Shown: positions 43,420 to 53,852 of the stretch, in pieces | Layout of the letters: each line of letters begins with the position of its first letter | How positions within the stretch are numbered: the stretch's first letter is position 1 | Made by a program: the position numbers and the translations under genes | Assembly: GCA_024364735.1 (NCBI GenBank) | Contig: JAGFNQ010008723.1 | Coordinates: 18,896-82,895 of the forward strand | Origin: Boesenbergia rotunda | Taxonomy: Eukaryota > Streptophyta > Magnoliopsida > Zingiberales > Zingiberaceae | DNA: 64,000 nucleotides | Reading direction: 5' to 3' | The notes under the pieces: generated by a model | The model's input: only the letters and a program-made list of their open reading frames with translations | What the model was told of the DNA's origin: nothing | Databases searched by the model: none

Positions 43420-44353
43420 TGTTGAGGCAATCGACCCTTAAATGATTGGAAGATCATGGTTTTGATGTGTGTGGGTGAATATGTTTAAGGTTAGAGTGTT
43501 ATGTTGTGTTTGATATGTGTGATTGAGTTTGCAGGACTTGGAGAATCACACATGGTGGACACATCCGAGGGACGAGAGCCAAGGGAGGAGAGCTCCAAGG
43601 GCAAGCCGGGAAGTGGACTTCAAGGGCACACGTGAAGGGTGGCATGGAGGCAAGCCAAGAGAAGGCTTGCGTGCGCATCCGAGGGACGATAACCAAAGGA
43701 AGAGGACTTCAAGAGGCAAGCCGAGGGAGCAGACCTGAAGGCACACGTGAAGGAGAAGGTTCGGAGTGGCTGAAACCAAGCTGAGAGACAGGGCAATCGA
43801 CTGGCCCTGGGGGAGTCGACTGCCAAAACTCACAGAGAGCTTTCAGCCTCGGACCAGTCGACTGCCCATGGGGTAGTCGACTGGTATACCCCGAAAACTA
43901 ACCGTTGGCTAGCAATTAATGCTAGGCCAGTCGACTGTCCTTGGGGCAGTCGACTAGTACGAGGCTGGGCAGACTACGAGTTTGCCCTGTTCTCCTATAA
44001 AAGGAGCACCTTTTTGCACGAGTAAGGTACGGTTCTGTACAACGTCGAAGTGCTGCTCGTCTGAAGGGTGCTCTCCACTTCCTCCCTTGTATTCTACTGT
44101 ATTCTGAAAAGAGGAAGATTGCCAGTGTAAAGGTTTCTCCACCTGAAGGAGAATTTTTCATAGTGGAACTGGTGTACAGCGTGGATCCTTGGATTAGTCA
44201 CCCATCTGGGTGGATACCAAGTAAACGGTTGGTTGTTAGCATTGTTAATCTTTTCATTTGCATATTATTTCCGCTGCACTAACAACTTCTTAGAGATCAA
44301 CCGAAAAAGTGTTATTCACCCCCCCCCTCTAGCACGCCTAAAACAATCCATCA
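43420..44353 (+). repeat. 3' LTR of element D
   Basis: TGTTGAGGCAATCG to CAATCCATCA, 934 bp. Palindromes at 43796-43960, several with one arm changed (e.g. CAATCGACTG). TATAAAA 43996-44002. Confidence 0.92.
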
Positions 44354-45856
44354 GTAGCTTCGGCTAGTTCCACTTAGTTAGGCCAAGTTTCCCTAACATA
44401 CTATCATCTCGCCCCACCCTGGTACTAGGTTAGGCAAGTGTCAATCAATATTTTTCTTATCTAACCGTTCTAAATCATGCAAAAATTAAACATGAATGAC
44501 ATGTCATATATTTACAAAAAAAATAAGCAAATGCATGTACATGGCAGTTATGCATGAGTCAAACAAGTCAAAAGATTTTACTGAAGTTTCTAATAATGTA
44601 TCAAAGTTGATACCAACATTTCACTTAAGTTTCTAATAATATATCAAATTCCCGATTTAATACATGTCGTGTAAACCCACGAATATGTCAACCCACTTTG
44701 ACATATTTAATATTATTAAATTGGAGGTTTCGGTTGGGAAAAATTTGATTTTGTTTCGTACTTAAAGGTAATTAATTTGAATTTTAGTTTGTGGATTAAG
44801 GATTGAATAAATATTTAATTTGTAGAATTAATTAGGTGTAATTATTAAGAATTAATTAAAGTTGAAATCATTAAAAGTTGAGGTTATTTAAGAATTAATT
44901 AATTTAAGTTATTAAGATTTAATTTAAGTTGTTAAGATTTAATTTGAATTAAGAATTAATTTGAATTAATTTGTTAAGGATTAATTAGAGGTTAAAATAA
45001 TTTAAAATTTAAGTTAAGGTTAAAATAATTAAGATTTAATTAAGGTTAAAATAATTAAGATTTAATTAAGGTTGTTAAGATTTAATTTGATTTAAGTTTC
45101 AGAATTTCTGGGTTAGTTAATAGTTGTGGGTTTAACTGCATCATTTTCATTAATTCAAAAATATCTGACTTATCTACTATTCCTTTTTCATTTACTTTTT
45201 CAAGTTTTTCTAATACTTCTGCTTTGTTTGAATTATTGTAGACTTTATTAAGTGTAGCCTTGATTCTAAAAAATTCTTCTTCCTCCTCATCCTCATCATG
45301 AAGGTTATATTCTTCTACATCTTCATAGTAGGTAGAATAGTTTTCAAAGTTATCAGGATTATCGAAGAAATTATTAATTAAATCATTATTATTATCTACA
45401 GAGGTTTCATCTTCACTATCCTCAGAAATATCAGAGTTAATAATAGTTTCATCCTTATCCTCAGAAATATTAGAGTTAATAATAGTTTCATCATTATCAA
45501 CAATATTATGAGAAATATTATTATCCTTAACATTATCTGATAATATGTTGGAATTAATTTTCAAAATTGTTGCATTGATATTAAAGATTAAAGAATTAAT
45601 TTCTGATATTTTAATATTGTCTATATTTGGTAATTGGTGATGCAATATATTAAGTTGATTTTGCAAAAAGTCTATTTTACCAGAAAAATTATCTAACTTA
45701 TCTAAATTATCAACATTACTGTATGACTATGCAAAAATTTGAAAATTTTTATAAAAATAAACTTTTCGTACGTTGGTTGGACACTATTCTTGTAGTGTTC
45801 GTGCTTTTGACATTTGAAGCACTTGATGTGACTCTTGTCCCTCCGGACTCCTAGCA
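44354..45856 (-). mobile_element. B': inverted family-B element, second fragment
   Basis: 44354-44480 is the reverse of the first part of the conserved block (GTAGCTTCGGCTAGTTCCAC). Then come reversed AT repeats (44820-45080), an intact ORF and, at 45740-45856, the reversed zinc-knuckle region with a one-base loss. Cut at 45857 by a gypsy LTR. Confidence 0.82.
45082..45666 (-). CDS. Acidic ORF of family B' (194 aa), function unknown
   Basis: Open frame on the minus strand with the better preserved copy of the tail seen broken at 17505-18202. N-terminal part Leu/Ile/Asn-rich (LNILHHQLPNIDNIKIS), a central run of repeated NSxISED units (SNISEDKDETIINSDISED), an acidic segment (YNLHDEDEEEEEFF) and a helical C-terminus (DKSDIFELMKMMQLNP). 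Upstream in the element is a zinc knuckle region (SHIKCFKCQK) whose frame is broken. I do not recognise the family. Probably the C-terminal part of a gag-like nucleic-acid-binding protein; it is an element ORF, not a host gene. Confidence 0.55.
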   Translation of the reverse strand: MQNQLNILHHQLPNIDNIKISEINSLIFNINATILKINSNILSDNVKDNNISHNIVDNDETIINSNISEDKDETIINSDISEDSEDETSVDNNNDLINNFFDNPDNFENYSTYYEDVEEYNLHDEDEEEEEFFRIKATLNKVYNNSNKAEVLEKLEKVNEKGIVDKSDIFELMKMMQLNPQLLTNPEILKLKSN

Positions 45857-47311
45857 TGTAACACCTAAATTTTTCATAATTTTTCCAAAAATAAACAAAA
45901 AGAAACTTAAATTTTCTTTTAATGGGGTCAAAGTAAGGGCTCGAACCTACTACAACTTGCTAGTAAGGGTTAATTTCAAGTTACCAGCCAGGTTAGTAAT
46001 CATCTCATTAAATTATGGAATCAATATTAGATAAGTAATAGTAAGCGTCTCTTATGGGAGATGGTTCAACTTCTACTTAATATATAAAGGATGGAAAGGA
46101 GTGAAAACCCAAAGGTTTTCTCCTCCTTCTTCTTCCCTATGAAAACCATGAGAGGAGAGGTTAGGGTTTCTCACCAAAGAGAAACTAGGGTTCTCTCCTA
46201 GGGCCAAGGGTTAGAAGATCGCACGAGGGAGAAGATTCTTGCCGGGTAGTAAGTTTCGAAGCCCAAGGATGTAAGTAGATCACTCACCTACAATAGAAGT
46301 AGTTTCGTGTGATTTTAACCAAAATTCTAAGCTTTTGATGATGTGATCCTAATATAGCAAGACCACGATCTTGATTTGCCCAAAACAAGTTTTGGGATTT
46401 TGGCACACAAGGTGTTCTATAAAAGTTCTAAGTAGGACCAAGGTCTTACTAAGCCCTAGAACGAGTTCTAGGACTAATAAATGTGATAAGAAACAAGACC
46501 AAGGTCTTGTGGAGTCCTAAAATAAGTTTTGGGATCATTACCTTTTTAAGTGCTAAGTTATGCATTCAAATACAAGCATGAGTATAAGTTTAAGTATATT
46601 ACTTTGAAAGATCGAGGTCTTTTTGGCATGTATCGGACCGAGGCCCACAAGATCTAGGCGAGCCTAGTAGACGCTCTATTAGGGTTCAGTGGCTAGCTAC
46701 CCCGAAACCTATTAGGGATGCGTGCATTAGTACTATGCCGAGCACAAAGAAGAATGTTTATTATTTTAAAGTATATGAAGTATAAGATAAGTTTCAAGGT
46801 TTTCATAACAAGTATTCATTTCATTTCAAGTTAAGAATTTCCAGTTCAAGCAAAGTTTTCTAATGCAAGCAATTGTTACAAATGTATTCATTAGTATTTT
46901 TCATGTTAAAGAATAGCATTTTCAGTTACATATGTTTCAAAGTGAGCATGCACATGTTTTATATCGAATGCATGTTTTGTGAGTTATGTATCTACTTACT
47001 AAGCAATTTATTTATAGTTGCATCCTTTTATTGCAGATAAAGGTAAAGAAAAGATATAAGGCAAGGAGGCTCAAGGATGGATGATTCATGTCAGTGGCGG
47101 CGGAACCGTGGAGTGAGGTCCTCTGGGATGAGTTTTCTTTAATGTTTTAAACTTTAAACAATAGAACTTTATGAGTATTTGTGAATTTAAGTTAGTAGTT
47201 TACTTCCGCAAAGACTTTAAGTTTGAGTAGTTAATTTGGAGTTTGAAATGCATGCAAATGGAGTATGATTGAGTCCAATTATGTGGGTTATATGCTTATG
47301 AGTCTGTTATA
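45857..47311 (+). mobile_element. Tekay-like gypsy LTR (G2a), left part
   Basis: Starts TGTAACACCT. It shares islands with G2b (53686), such as CTACCCCGAAACCTATTAGG, TTGCAGATAAAGGTAAAGAAA and GTGGCGGCGGAAC. TATATAAA at 46081. Cut at 47311 by a copia LTR; the rest lies outside the window, so it may be solo or part of a full element. Confidence 0.78.
45927..46000 (-). ncRNA. Antisense tRNA-like module in G2a
   Basis: Minus strand: AACCTGGCTGGTAACTTG (A-box-like) and GTAGTAGGTTCGAGCCCTTA, containing GGTTCGAGCCC, a B-box match. A TTTTT run follows about 30 bp downstream. Offset from LTR start is about 70-145 bp, like G2b and H. Confidence 0.58.
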
Positions 47312-48091
47312 TGTTGGTGCTTGGATGGCTAGAGAGGGGGGGTGAATGTAGCCAGACACTTAAGAGTTAGCTCTTTCAAATTTTCTCTGCACTTCAGAGG
47401 TTAGGCAGCGGAAGCAATACAAAGTATAACAGTAGAAGCAAAGTGCAAAAACTAAAGACAAACCAAAACGCTAACAAGGTGATGTACAAGGTTCGGGGAT
47501 AACTTGCCCCTACTCCTTGGCGTGCCTGTGAGGTGGGCGATCCCTTGATCGTCGGTAAATCAAGCCCCAGAAATCCGGATAAAATGCAACCTCCTTCTCG
47601 ATGGAGTAACCTCTCCACAGCGTTTCAACAGGGATAAAGTATTAAGCACAATGAAACACAAGAAGGAATCTTACTGAGCACTTAGGACAGCAAGAACACA
47701 AGCGAACTCCTCACCGAGCTCCACTCAGCACAGATCTCACACAAGAACTCCCTTCTTCGTGTCTTCTTGCTGATGGACTCGCCAAGCTCATTGTTTCTTC
47801 CAAGTGCTCGAGTATGCAATGTCTCAACAGGTTGCTTCAAAGATCAGAATGTGTGTTGTCGCAACCCAACTTCTCAGTTGTAACTCAAGGAAGAACATAT
47901 CGCAAACCAGAGAAGAGATCACGTTTTCTACCAAGGCTTCATCCTCGCTACCAAGCCCTTAAGCCTCTCCCACTGATCGCCAGGTCACAGCCACCTCTCT
48001 ACAACTCCCAGCTGCTCAACTGCAACTGCCCACCTACTACTGAGCTCTCCTGGACTCCCTGAGCTTTCCTCAGACGAGCCCCAGTCAGTAG
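47312..48091 (-). repeat. Diverged LTR of the E family (E'), partial
   Basis: TGTTGGTGCTTGGATGGCTA onward parallels the E LTR at 48092 and 53566 but is clearly older or of a subfamily. Interrupted by E at 48092. On the minus strand GGCTA/TAGCC brackets the C-run. Confidence 0.8.
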
Positions 48092-49114
48092 TGTTGGAAC
48101 CCGAATGGATAGAGAGGGGGGTGAATATAGCCAAACACTTGGACTTTAACACTTATCAAACTTCTGCACTCAATTTGTTAGTAGCACAGCGGAAGAAATA
48201 ATGGAAAACAGAGAAGTGCAGAAATGAAGTAAACAAAAACAACTAGAACAAACAAACAAGATCGCTAACAAGGAGGGTTTACAAGGTTCGGGGATAACTT
48301 GCCCCTACTCCTTGGCGTGCCCTTAAGGTGAGCGATCCCTTGATCGTCAGCAGATCAAGCCCCGGTTAACACCGGATAGAAAGCAACCTCCTTCTCAGTG
48401 GAGTAACCTCTCCACAACGTTTCAATCAAAGATATAGGTTTAATCACAATGAAACACAAGAAAGATCTTACTTAGCACTTAGCAAAGACAAGAACACAGC
48501 AAGCTTCCTCCTGAGCTCCACCCAGCGACGATCTCACGCAAGAACCCTTTCTCCGTGTCTTCTCGCTGTTAGACTCGAAGCCTCTTGTTCCTTCCTCCAA
48601 GTGCTCAAGTAGGGAATGGTTTCTTCTCAGATTTCAGTTGCTTGCACAAGATGACACTTCAGAACACACAAGCAAGTTATGGAGAACACAAAATCGCAGC
48701 AAGACTCAAGCCAAGGATCACTTTCGCGAACTCTACTTCAACGAAGCCTTCTTGCGCCCTTTTGTTTCTCCACCAAGCATCAGGTGACACCATCTCCCTG
48801 CAGCCTCCAGCTGCTCACCTGCCAACGCCAGCTACCACTGAGCTCTCCCTGGACTCCCTGAGCTTCCCTCAGCCAAGCTCCAGTCACAGCTCCAGTCTGC
48901 AGCTCGGCCGTTGCAACCTGAGATGGAAAAACAGACAAACCTGCTCCAAGGAAAGGTCTCCATTGACTCTCCTTGAGTGTTTGAATCCTCCCTTGTCACC
49001 TGCAGCTTAATCAGAGTGTTAGAACAGCATATCACTCAGTAAATCAAGTATCAGATGTTAAGCGCAGAGAATCGGATACGGTCAGACGCGATCAGAGCGT
49101 CTAACAGTGCAATT

Positions 49115-49640
49115 TGAATTAAAGTGATCGGTCACCGGACCGATCCAGAGCTTGTGGGTCGGTCACCAGACCGATCCACCGCTTTGCTGGGACTCCCAGC
49201 TCACACGGTGGCACAAGCCTAATCGGTTAGCAGACCAATCAGAGTGAAGCCTGATCGGTCACCAGACCGATCAGGATGGACACTGTCAGATCAGGCTCGA
49301 GCCTGATCGGTCCACGTCTGAGTGAACAGTAACTACGGAAATCAAATCCTAAGTCTTTCATCGGTCACCGGACCGTTCAGGACCTGATCAGTAGGGGAAC
49401 TCAACTCACTGATCGCTCCCTGATCGGTCACCGGACCGATCAGGAGCCAAGCAGTGAGGACACTGTCTGCTCCCTGATCGGTCACCGGACCGATCAGGAG
49501 CCAAACAGTGAGGCCATGCTTGCTCCCTGATCGGTCACCAGACCGATCAGTTATCGCTAGATCGGTCACCAGATCGATCCACGATGAAGCAGCGTGCCAA
49601 TATCCGTGATCGGTCAACAGACCGATCCAGGGACTCAAAC
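49115..49640 (-). repeat. GATCGGTC..GACCGATC palindrome array of E LTR
   Basis: About ten copies of TGATCGGTCACCGGACCGATCA or variants (CACCAGACCGATC) spaced 40-60 bp. Two more copies lie in the internal region at 51180-51240. Confidence 0.88.
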
Positions 49641-50140
49641 CTAGCCCTCCAAGCTAAGATTTCATGTAACCTAGCCCTCCAAGCTAGGATTTTTCCATCT
49701 AACCCTCCAAGTTGGGAATTTGCACCTAACCCTCCAAGTTAGGACTTTTCACCTAGCCCTCCAAGCTAGGACTTTTCACCCAACCCTTCCGAGTTAGAAC
49801 TTCATCCAACCTAGCCCTCCAAGCTAGGCACCCGACCATCCAAGCCAGGACTTTTCACCTAGCCCTCCAAGCTAGGACTTTTCATCACCTGGCTTCACTC
49901 ACCAGGACCCGGCTTCACTCACCGGGACCCGGCTTCACTCACCGGGATTTCCACCACCTGGCTTCACTCACCAGGACCCGTCTTCACTCACCGGGATTTC
50001 CACCACCTGGCTTCACTCACCAGGACCCGGCTTCACTCATCGGGATTTCCACCACCTGGCTTCACTCACCGGGATTTCCATCACCGGCTTCACTCACCAC
50101 GACCCGGCTTCACTCACCGGGATTTCCAATCACCTAACCC
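49641..50140 (-). repeat. Two hairpin arrays of E LTR with covarying stems
   Basis: 49641-49885: CCTAGCCCTCCAAGCTAGG and CCTAACCCTCCAAGTTAGG, same loop, different paired stems. 49886-50140: CCTGGCTTCACTCACCAGG and CCCGGCTTCACTCACCGGG, again a fixed loop and paired stem change. The stems CCTAGC/GCTAGG and CCTGG/CCAGG also occur in family A with another loop. Confidence 0.85.
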
Positions 50141-50258
50141 TCTGAGTTAGGACTTTTACCATGCCCAGTCCCCGACTAGGACTTAATCCCAATTCGTTCA
50201 ACCAAACTTAAATCGTTGTCAAACATCAAAACAACACTCAGGCCAGACTGCATCAACA

Positions 50259-52217
50259 ATCTCCCCCTTTTTGGTTGTTTGACAATCCGATTTAAGTTTA
50301 GGCATTAATGATCAATTGAGGGTAGTTCAATTATCATAAGGGAATCAAAGTCCTCCCCCTATAATAACCCTAAACTTAATCAACTATTCTCTCCCCCTTT
50401 GTCAAACATCGAAAAAGGGTATGGTTATTAAGTTTAAGTATACCTCCCCCTAAAACATGGGTCTCTCCCCAAACCTAAACCAATCAAAGTGTAAATTTTT
50501 GAATTGAATATGAGAGGCATATACCATAAATGTATCATGGCAACAATGTATATGCATCATACGACAATAAGCGTAGATTTTTGAATTGCATATGAAAACA
50601 TATACCAAATAATATCATAGTCAAGTATGTATATGTTTTATATGACAAGTGAGGAATGCATCTGTATCTGATATATAGTCTTGATTGGTCTCCATGATAG
50701 ATCAGGTTCGTTGATTACTGGATACAGAAATATTTTGATTAGTCTGGGGAGCGATCAGATTTCAGAAAAATTTTTGAACCTCTGATACGTTCCTGATCAG
50801 ACTGCATTGACAATTTGCATTCCGTAACAGTGATGTAGACTCTATTAATATCTGATATTCAGAAAAATTTCTGAAACACGACATTAAGAACAAGAGTCAT
50901 GACTCAAGCAAACCCTTTCTTATGAATTTGAACATTCCAACATAGGTTTGTATCAAATCAGTATTTAGGTTTTGTTTCAAGTACCACTTGAACAAATTTG
51001 TACTTCCTTAGTACCAGGATTGTACCAATGGAGGATCAAATATGTTTCAATTGCAATTGGTTTGTATCAGATTTGTTAGGAGTATGATCATTAAACTGAT
51101 ACAATTCGATGAGAAGAGATTTGTTTGAGGAGGTTTTGTATCAATTTGGAATGATCTGGGAGTTCCTTGATCAGAGTTGGTCTGATCGGTCACCAGACTG
51201 ATCAGAAGCACCCCTGATCGGTCGGTGGACCGATCAGGGATGATACAGAATGGTTTCTAAAACTGATCAGTTTCAGAAACAAGTTCGTTTCAACTCTTAA
51301 TCACTCTAATCCCTAATACAATCAGATTTACTCCCTAAATGAGTTCCATTAACCATAAATCATTTAATCCTAACACACAATCTGATTTAGGTCTCTTAAC
51401 TAAGCTTCATTTCATATCACGGATTAAGAATTTCTATGGATTAATATACCATCACTAGGTTGACTGATCAATTATGTTCTAAGCATGTTCTTGGCATGAT
51501 CTTGAGTTTTCAAAAACAGATTTATGTCAAAGCATGATAAGTATGCTCTAATCATGAACTTGAATGTCAAAACATGTTTGTATCAAAATTCCAAGGCAGG
51601 TATGCATACCATCACTTGAACAGGAAGTTTATAATCATGGATGCATATTGCTATTTATCAACATCAATACATGAATGAAATCTATGTGGGCCAAGGCATG
51701 ATCGGAATGTTTTTAGCATGATCATTTTTATTCCAATCAAATTTGATAATTCAATCTACACATAAGTATTGATATCTCGATAATCCAAATAATATTGGGC
51801 ATATGAAAAATGTCAAGTTTGATGAGAAAACAGCTAAGTCATAGAAGTTAAGTATTGAGTCTTGAATCATCACAAACTATGAGTTCATACTTGTTTCCTA
51901 ACATGTCTTCATGTTGTGTAACACATATAGTAAACTCATGGCATACTAGAACAGGTTCAAAAACACCTTAAGCTTGAGTTATGGCATTTCATAAACCATA
52001 ACTTGCTTGAAAACACAAATTGCAACAATAAACCTAATTATCCTAAGCAATTCATGGCAAGAGCAAATTATGTGTGAATCTAAACCCTTCATGCAATATA
52101 TAAAATCAATTTCCAAGGCTTGTTGATTGATTTTGAAACTAGAGTAACCTTAGCCTTGGGTTTGGAGCACCACTTATCAACAACCTATGTTGATAGATGC
52201 TCCCCCTTAATTAATGC
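50259..52217 (-). other. 3' non-coding region of E with multiple polypurine-like tracts
   Basis: CTCCCCC occurs at about 50261, 50353, 50391, 50444 and 52200 on the plus strand, i.e. GGGGGAG on the sense strand, the multi-tract pattern of Sireviruses. 51180-51240 holds two LTR-type palindromes. No credible coding. Confidence 0.72.
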
Positions 52218-53507
52218 TTATACAATTCTAAATATTGAGGTTTTAGGTACCCAAATTTTGGGACCTAAGGAATCTACAACGAATGACTTTGGCACCCATG
52301 CCTTAGTCAATTTCTTTTTGACTTTTTGAACCCTAGAATCATTTCGTGATCTACAATGGGTTCTAGTCATTAATGATACAAAGGCTGGTTCTTTAGGTCG
52401 GTAACCTATACCGGCCTTGTTGTAAACCGCCCTTTGGGAATTGAGTATCATGTCTAATGTTTTAGAGCTAGTTAAAAACTTCTCAAGAATATTCTTGAGG
52501 TCCTCAATTTTGCTCCTCAAGTCCTTATTGTCATTCTCAAGGGTCTTAACATGCAAGCTGTCAATTTCTTCATCCTTAGAAGTTTTCAATTTTTCTACCT
52601 CTAACTTTAAAGATTTAATCTTGCTCTTAGACTTTTTGAGCATGTTTGTCAAGCAAGCTATTGTTCTATAGCACTTATCTAATTCCGGAGAGATTACCTC
52701 TTCATCATCCGAAGATGATGAAGGCGCGGTTGAGGAGCTTGAAGATTCATCACTGCTTCCTTCACTTGAATTCTCTACTGCCATGAAAGCAAAATGATGG
52801 GAGTTCTTCTCCTCGTCTTCATTCTTCTCCTTTCTTTTGTTATCTGTCACACAAGCAAACTCTTTCTCTTTTGTGCTTGTGTTAGAGATCTCATGTAGCT
52901 CCATCTCACAAAATAAATTATCAATTTTTACAAAGGAAAAATCCTTAGAAACCTTGTAGGCATCCACCATTGATGACCACAAAGTATTCCTAGGGAAGGC
53001 TTTGAGAATATACCTTACGAGGTCTCGGTTCTCTACCTTTTCATTGATGGAGTGTAGACCATTCAAGACTTCTTTGAACCGTCCATGGAGTTTACTTACT
53101 GTCTCATTTTCTCCCATGGTGAGACTTTGAAGTTGGTTGAGAAGGAGGTCCTTCTTGGCTGTCCGGGTTTCATGAGTTCCTTCATGGAGCTCAATGATCT
53201 TATTCCATAGATCCTTAGCACTTGTGAAAGAACCCACTTTGACCAACTGATCCTTGGTCATCCCACATTGCAAGGTGACAATAGCTTTGGCATTAGCTTC
53301 CCCCTTTTTGACTTGCTCAGCCGACCAACTTGAAAACACAAGCTCATTTCCCTCATGATCCTTAGGAGGGGAGAAACCCTCCTTCACTAAGAACCATATA
53401 CTCATGTTGGTTTTGAGATAGAACTCCATCCTTGACCTCCAATATGAAAAATCTGTGCCGTCAAAGAGTGGAGGTCGGTTTGTGCTCAATCCTTCTCTTC
53501 CATCCAT
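52218..53507 (-). CDS. gag of element E (429 aa, no zinc knuckle)
   Basis: Complete frame from ATG (53507) to TAA, starting 44 nt after the primer site. N-terminus MDGREGLSTNRPPLFDGTDF, FSYWRSRMEFYLK, UBN2-type core about residues 65-200 (LQCGMTKDQLV, FPRNTLWSSMVDAYK), a Ser-rich acidic segment (SSDESSSSSTAPSSSSDDEE), a coiled coil (SKSKIKSLKLEVEKLK) and the same C-terminus as D (GPKIWVPK). Compared with C and D the stretch with the CCHC knuckle is missing: KRKEKNEDEE passes straight to HHFAFMA. The frame is nevertheless undamaged. Gag forms particles; RNA binding would have to come from the basic stretch or a partner gag. Confidence 0.9.
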   Translation of the reverse strand: MDGREGLSTNRPPLFDGTDFSYWRSRMEFYLKTNMSIWFLVKEGFSPPKDHEGNELVFSSWSAEQVKKGEANAKAIVTLQCGMTKDQLVKVGSFTSAKDLWNKIIELHEGTHETRTAKKDLLLNQLQSLTMGENETVSKLHGRFKEVLNGLHSINEKVENRDLVRYILKAFPRNTLWSSMVDAYKVSKDFSFVKIDNLFCEMELHEISNTSTKEKEFACVTDNKRKEKNEDEEKNSHHFAFMAVENSSEGSSDESSSSSTAPSSSSDDEEVISPELDKCYRTIACLTNMLKKSKSKIKSLKLEVEKLKTSKDEEIDSLHVKTLENDNKDLRSKIEDLKNILEKFLTSSKTLDMILNSQRAVYNKAGIGYRPKEPAFVSLMTRTHCRSRNDSRVQKVKKKLTKAWVPKSFVVDSLGPKIWVPKTSIFRIV

Positions 53508-53551
53508 CTTGCTGTAAGCTCTCGGATGTTAAGTCGTGAACAGAGCCCCAA

Positions 53552-53563
53552 GCTCTGATACCA
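53552..53563 (-). other. Primer-binding site of E
   Basis: GCTCTGATACCA on the plus strand, the reverse of TGGTATCAGAGC, two bases from the LTR. Confidence 0.85.
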
Positions 53564-53565
53564 CT

Positions 53566-53685
53566 TGTTGGAACCCGGATGGCTAGAGAGGGGGTGAATA
53601 TAGCCAAACACTTGGACTTTAACACTTATCAAACTTCTGCACTCAATTTGTTAGTAGCACAGCGGAAGAAATAATGGAAAACAGA
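53566..53685 (-). repeat. 5' LTR of E, first piece
   Basis: TGTTGGAACCCGGATGG to ACAGA. Contains the GGCTA/TAGCC inverted repeat around the C-run on the sense strand. Continues at 55820. Confidence 0.9.
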
Positions 53686-53775
53686 TGTAACACCCAATAA
53701 TTTTCGTGAATTATTAGGAATTTTTCTGAATTTTCTAGCATTTTTTCGAATTAAAATAAAAAGAAAAAGAAAAAG

Positions 53776-53852
53776 GGTCGGGCGGAGGTTTGATCTCACG
53801 ACCACAGAGCAAAGCCAATCCTTAAGCGGACTCGGCTAGCCAGAAGGTTAGG
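53776..53852 (-). ncRNA. Antisense tRNA-like module in G2b
   Basis: Minus strand: TGGCTAGCCGAGTCCGCTTA (A-box-like), later GTCGTGAGATCAAACCTCCG with stem GAG/CTC (degraded B box), then TTTTTCTTTTTC immediately downstream. Confidence 0.5.

Larger units (their letters stand above)
37026..44353 (+). mobile_element. Element D: Ty1/copia (Sirevirus-like) with gag and pol, damaged
   Basis: LTRs 37026-37958 and 43420-44353, primer site, gag, protease, partial integrase and intact reverse transcriptase/RNase H, long 3' non-coding region and polypurine tract. By eye the LTRs differ at roughly 37 of 933 positions (about 4 %), mostly transitions. The flanks ATAGT and GTAGC do not match, so either the duplication decayed or D arose by recombination. 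This is the only copia polymerase in the window. Confidence 0.9.
48092..50258 (-). repeat. 3' LTR of element E
   Basis: On the plus strand TGTTGGAACCCG to GCATCAACA, 2167 bp. It contains three adjacent repeat arrays (49115-50140). Sense-strand order is hairpin arrays, then GATCGGTC palindromes, then the transcription start region, the same plan as family A. Confidence 0.9.

Noticed and set aside
47814..48062. Small ORF before element E
   Set aside because: Part of the diverged E' LTR; not conserved in the E LTRs.
48585..49010. 141-codon ORF in the E LTR, with a near copy at 56165-56620
   Set aside because: Both lie in the two LTRs of one element, so similarity is expected. Antisense to the element, and no recognisable domain.
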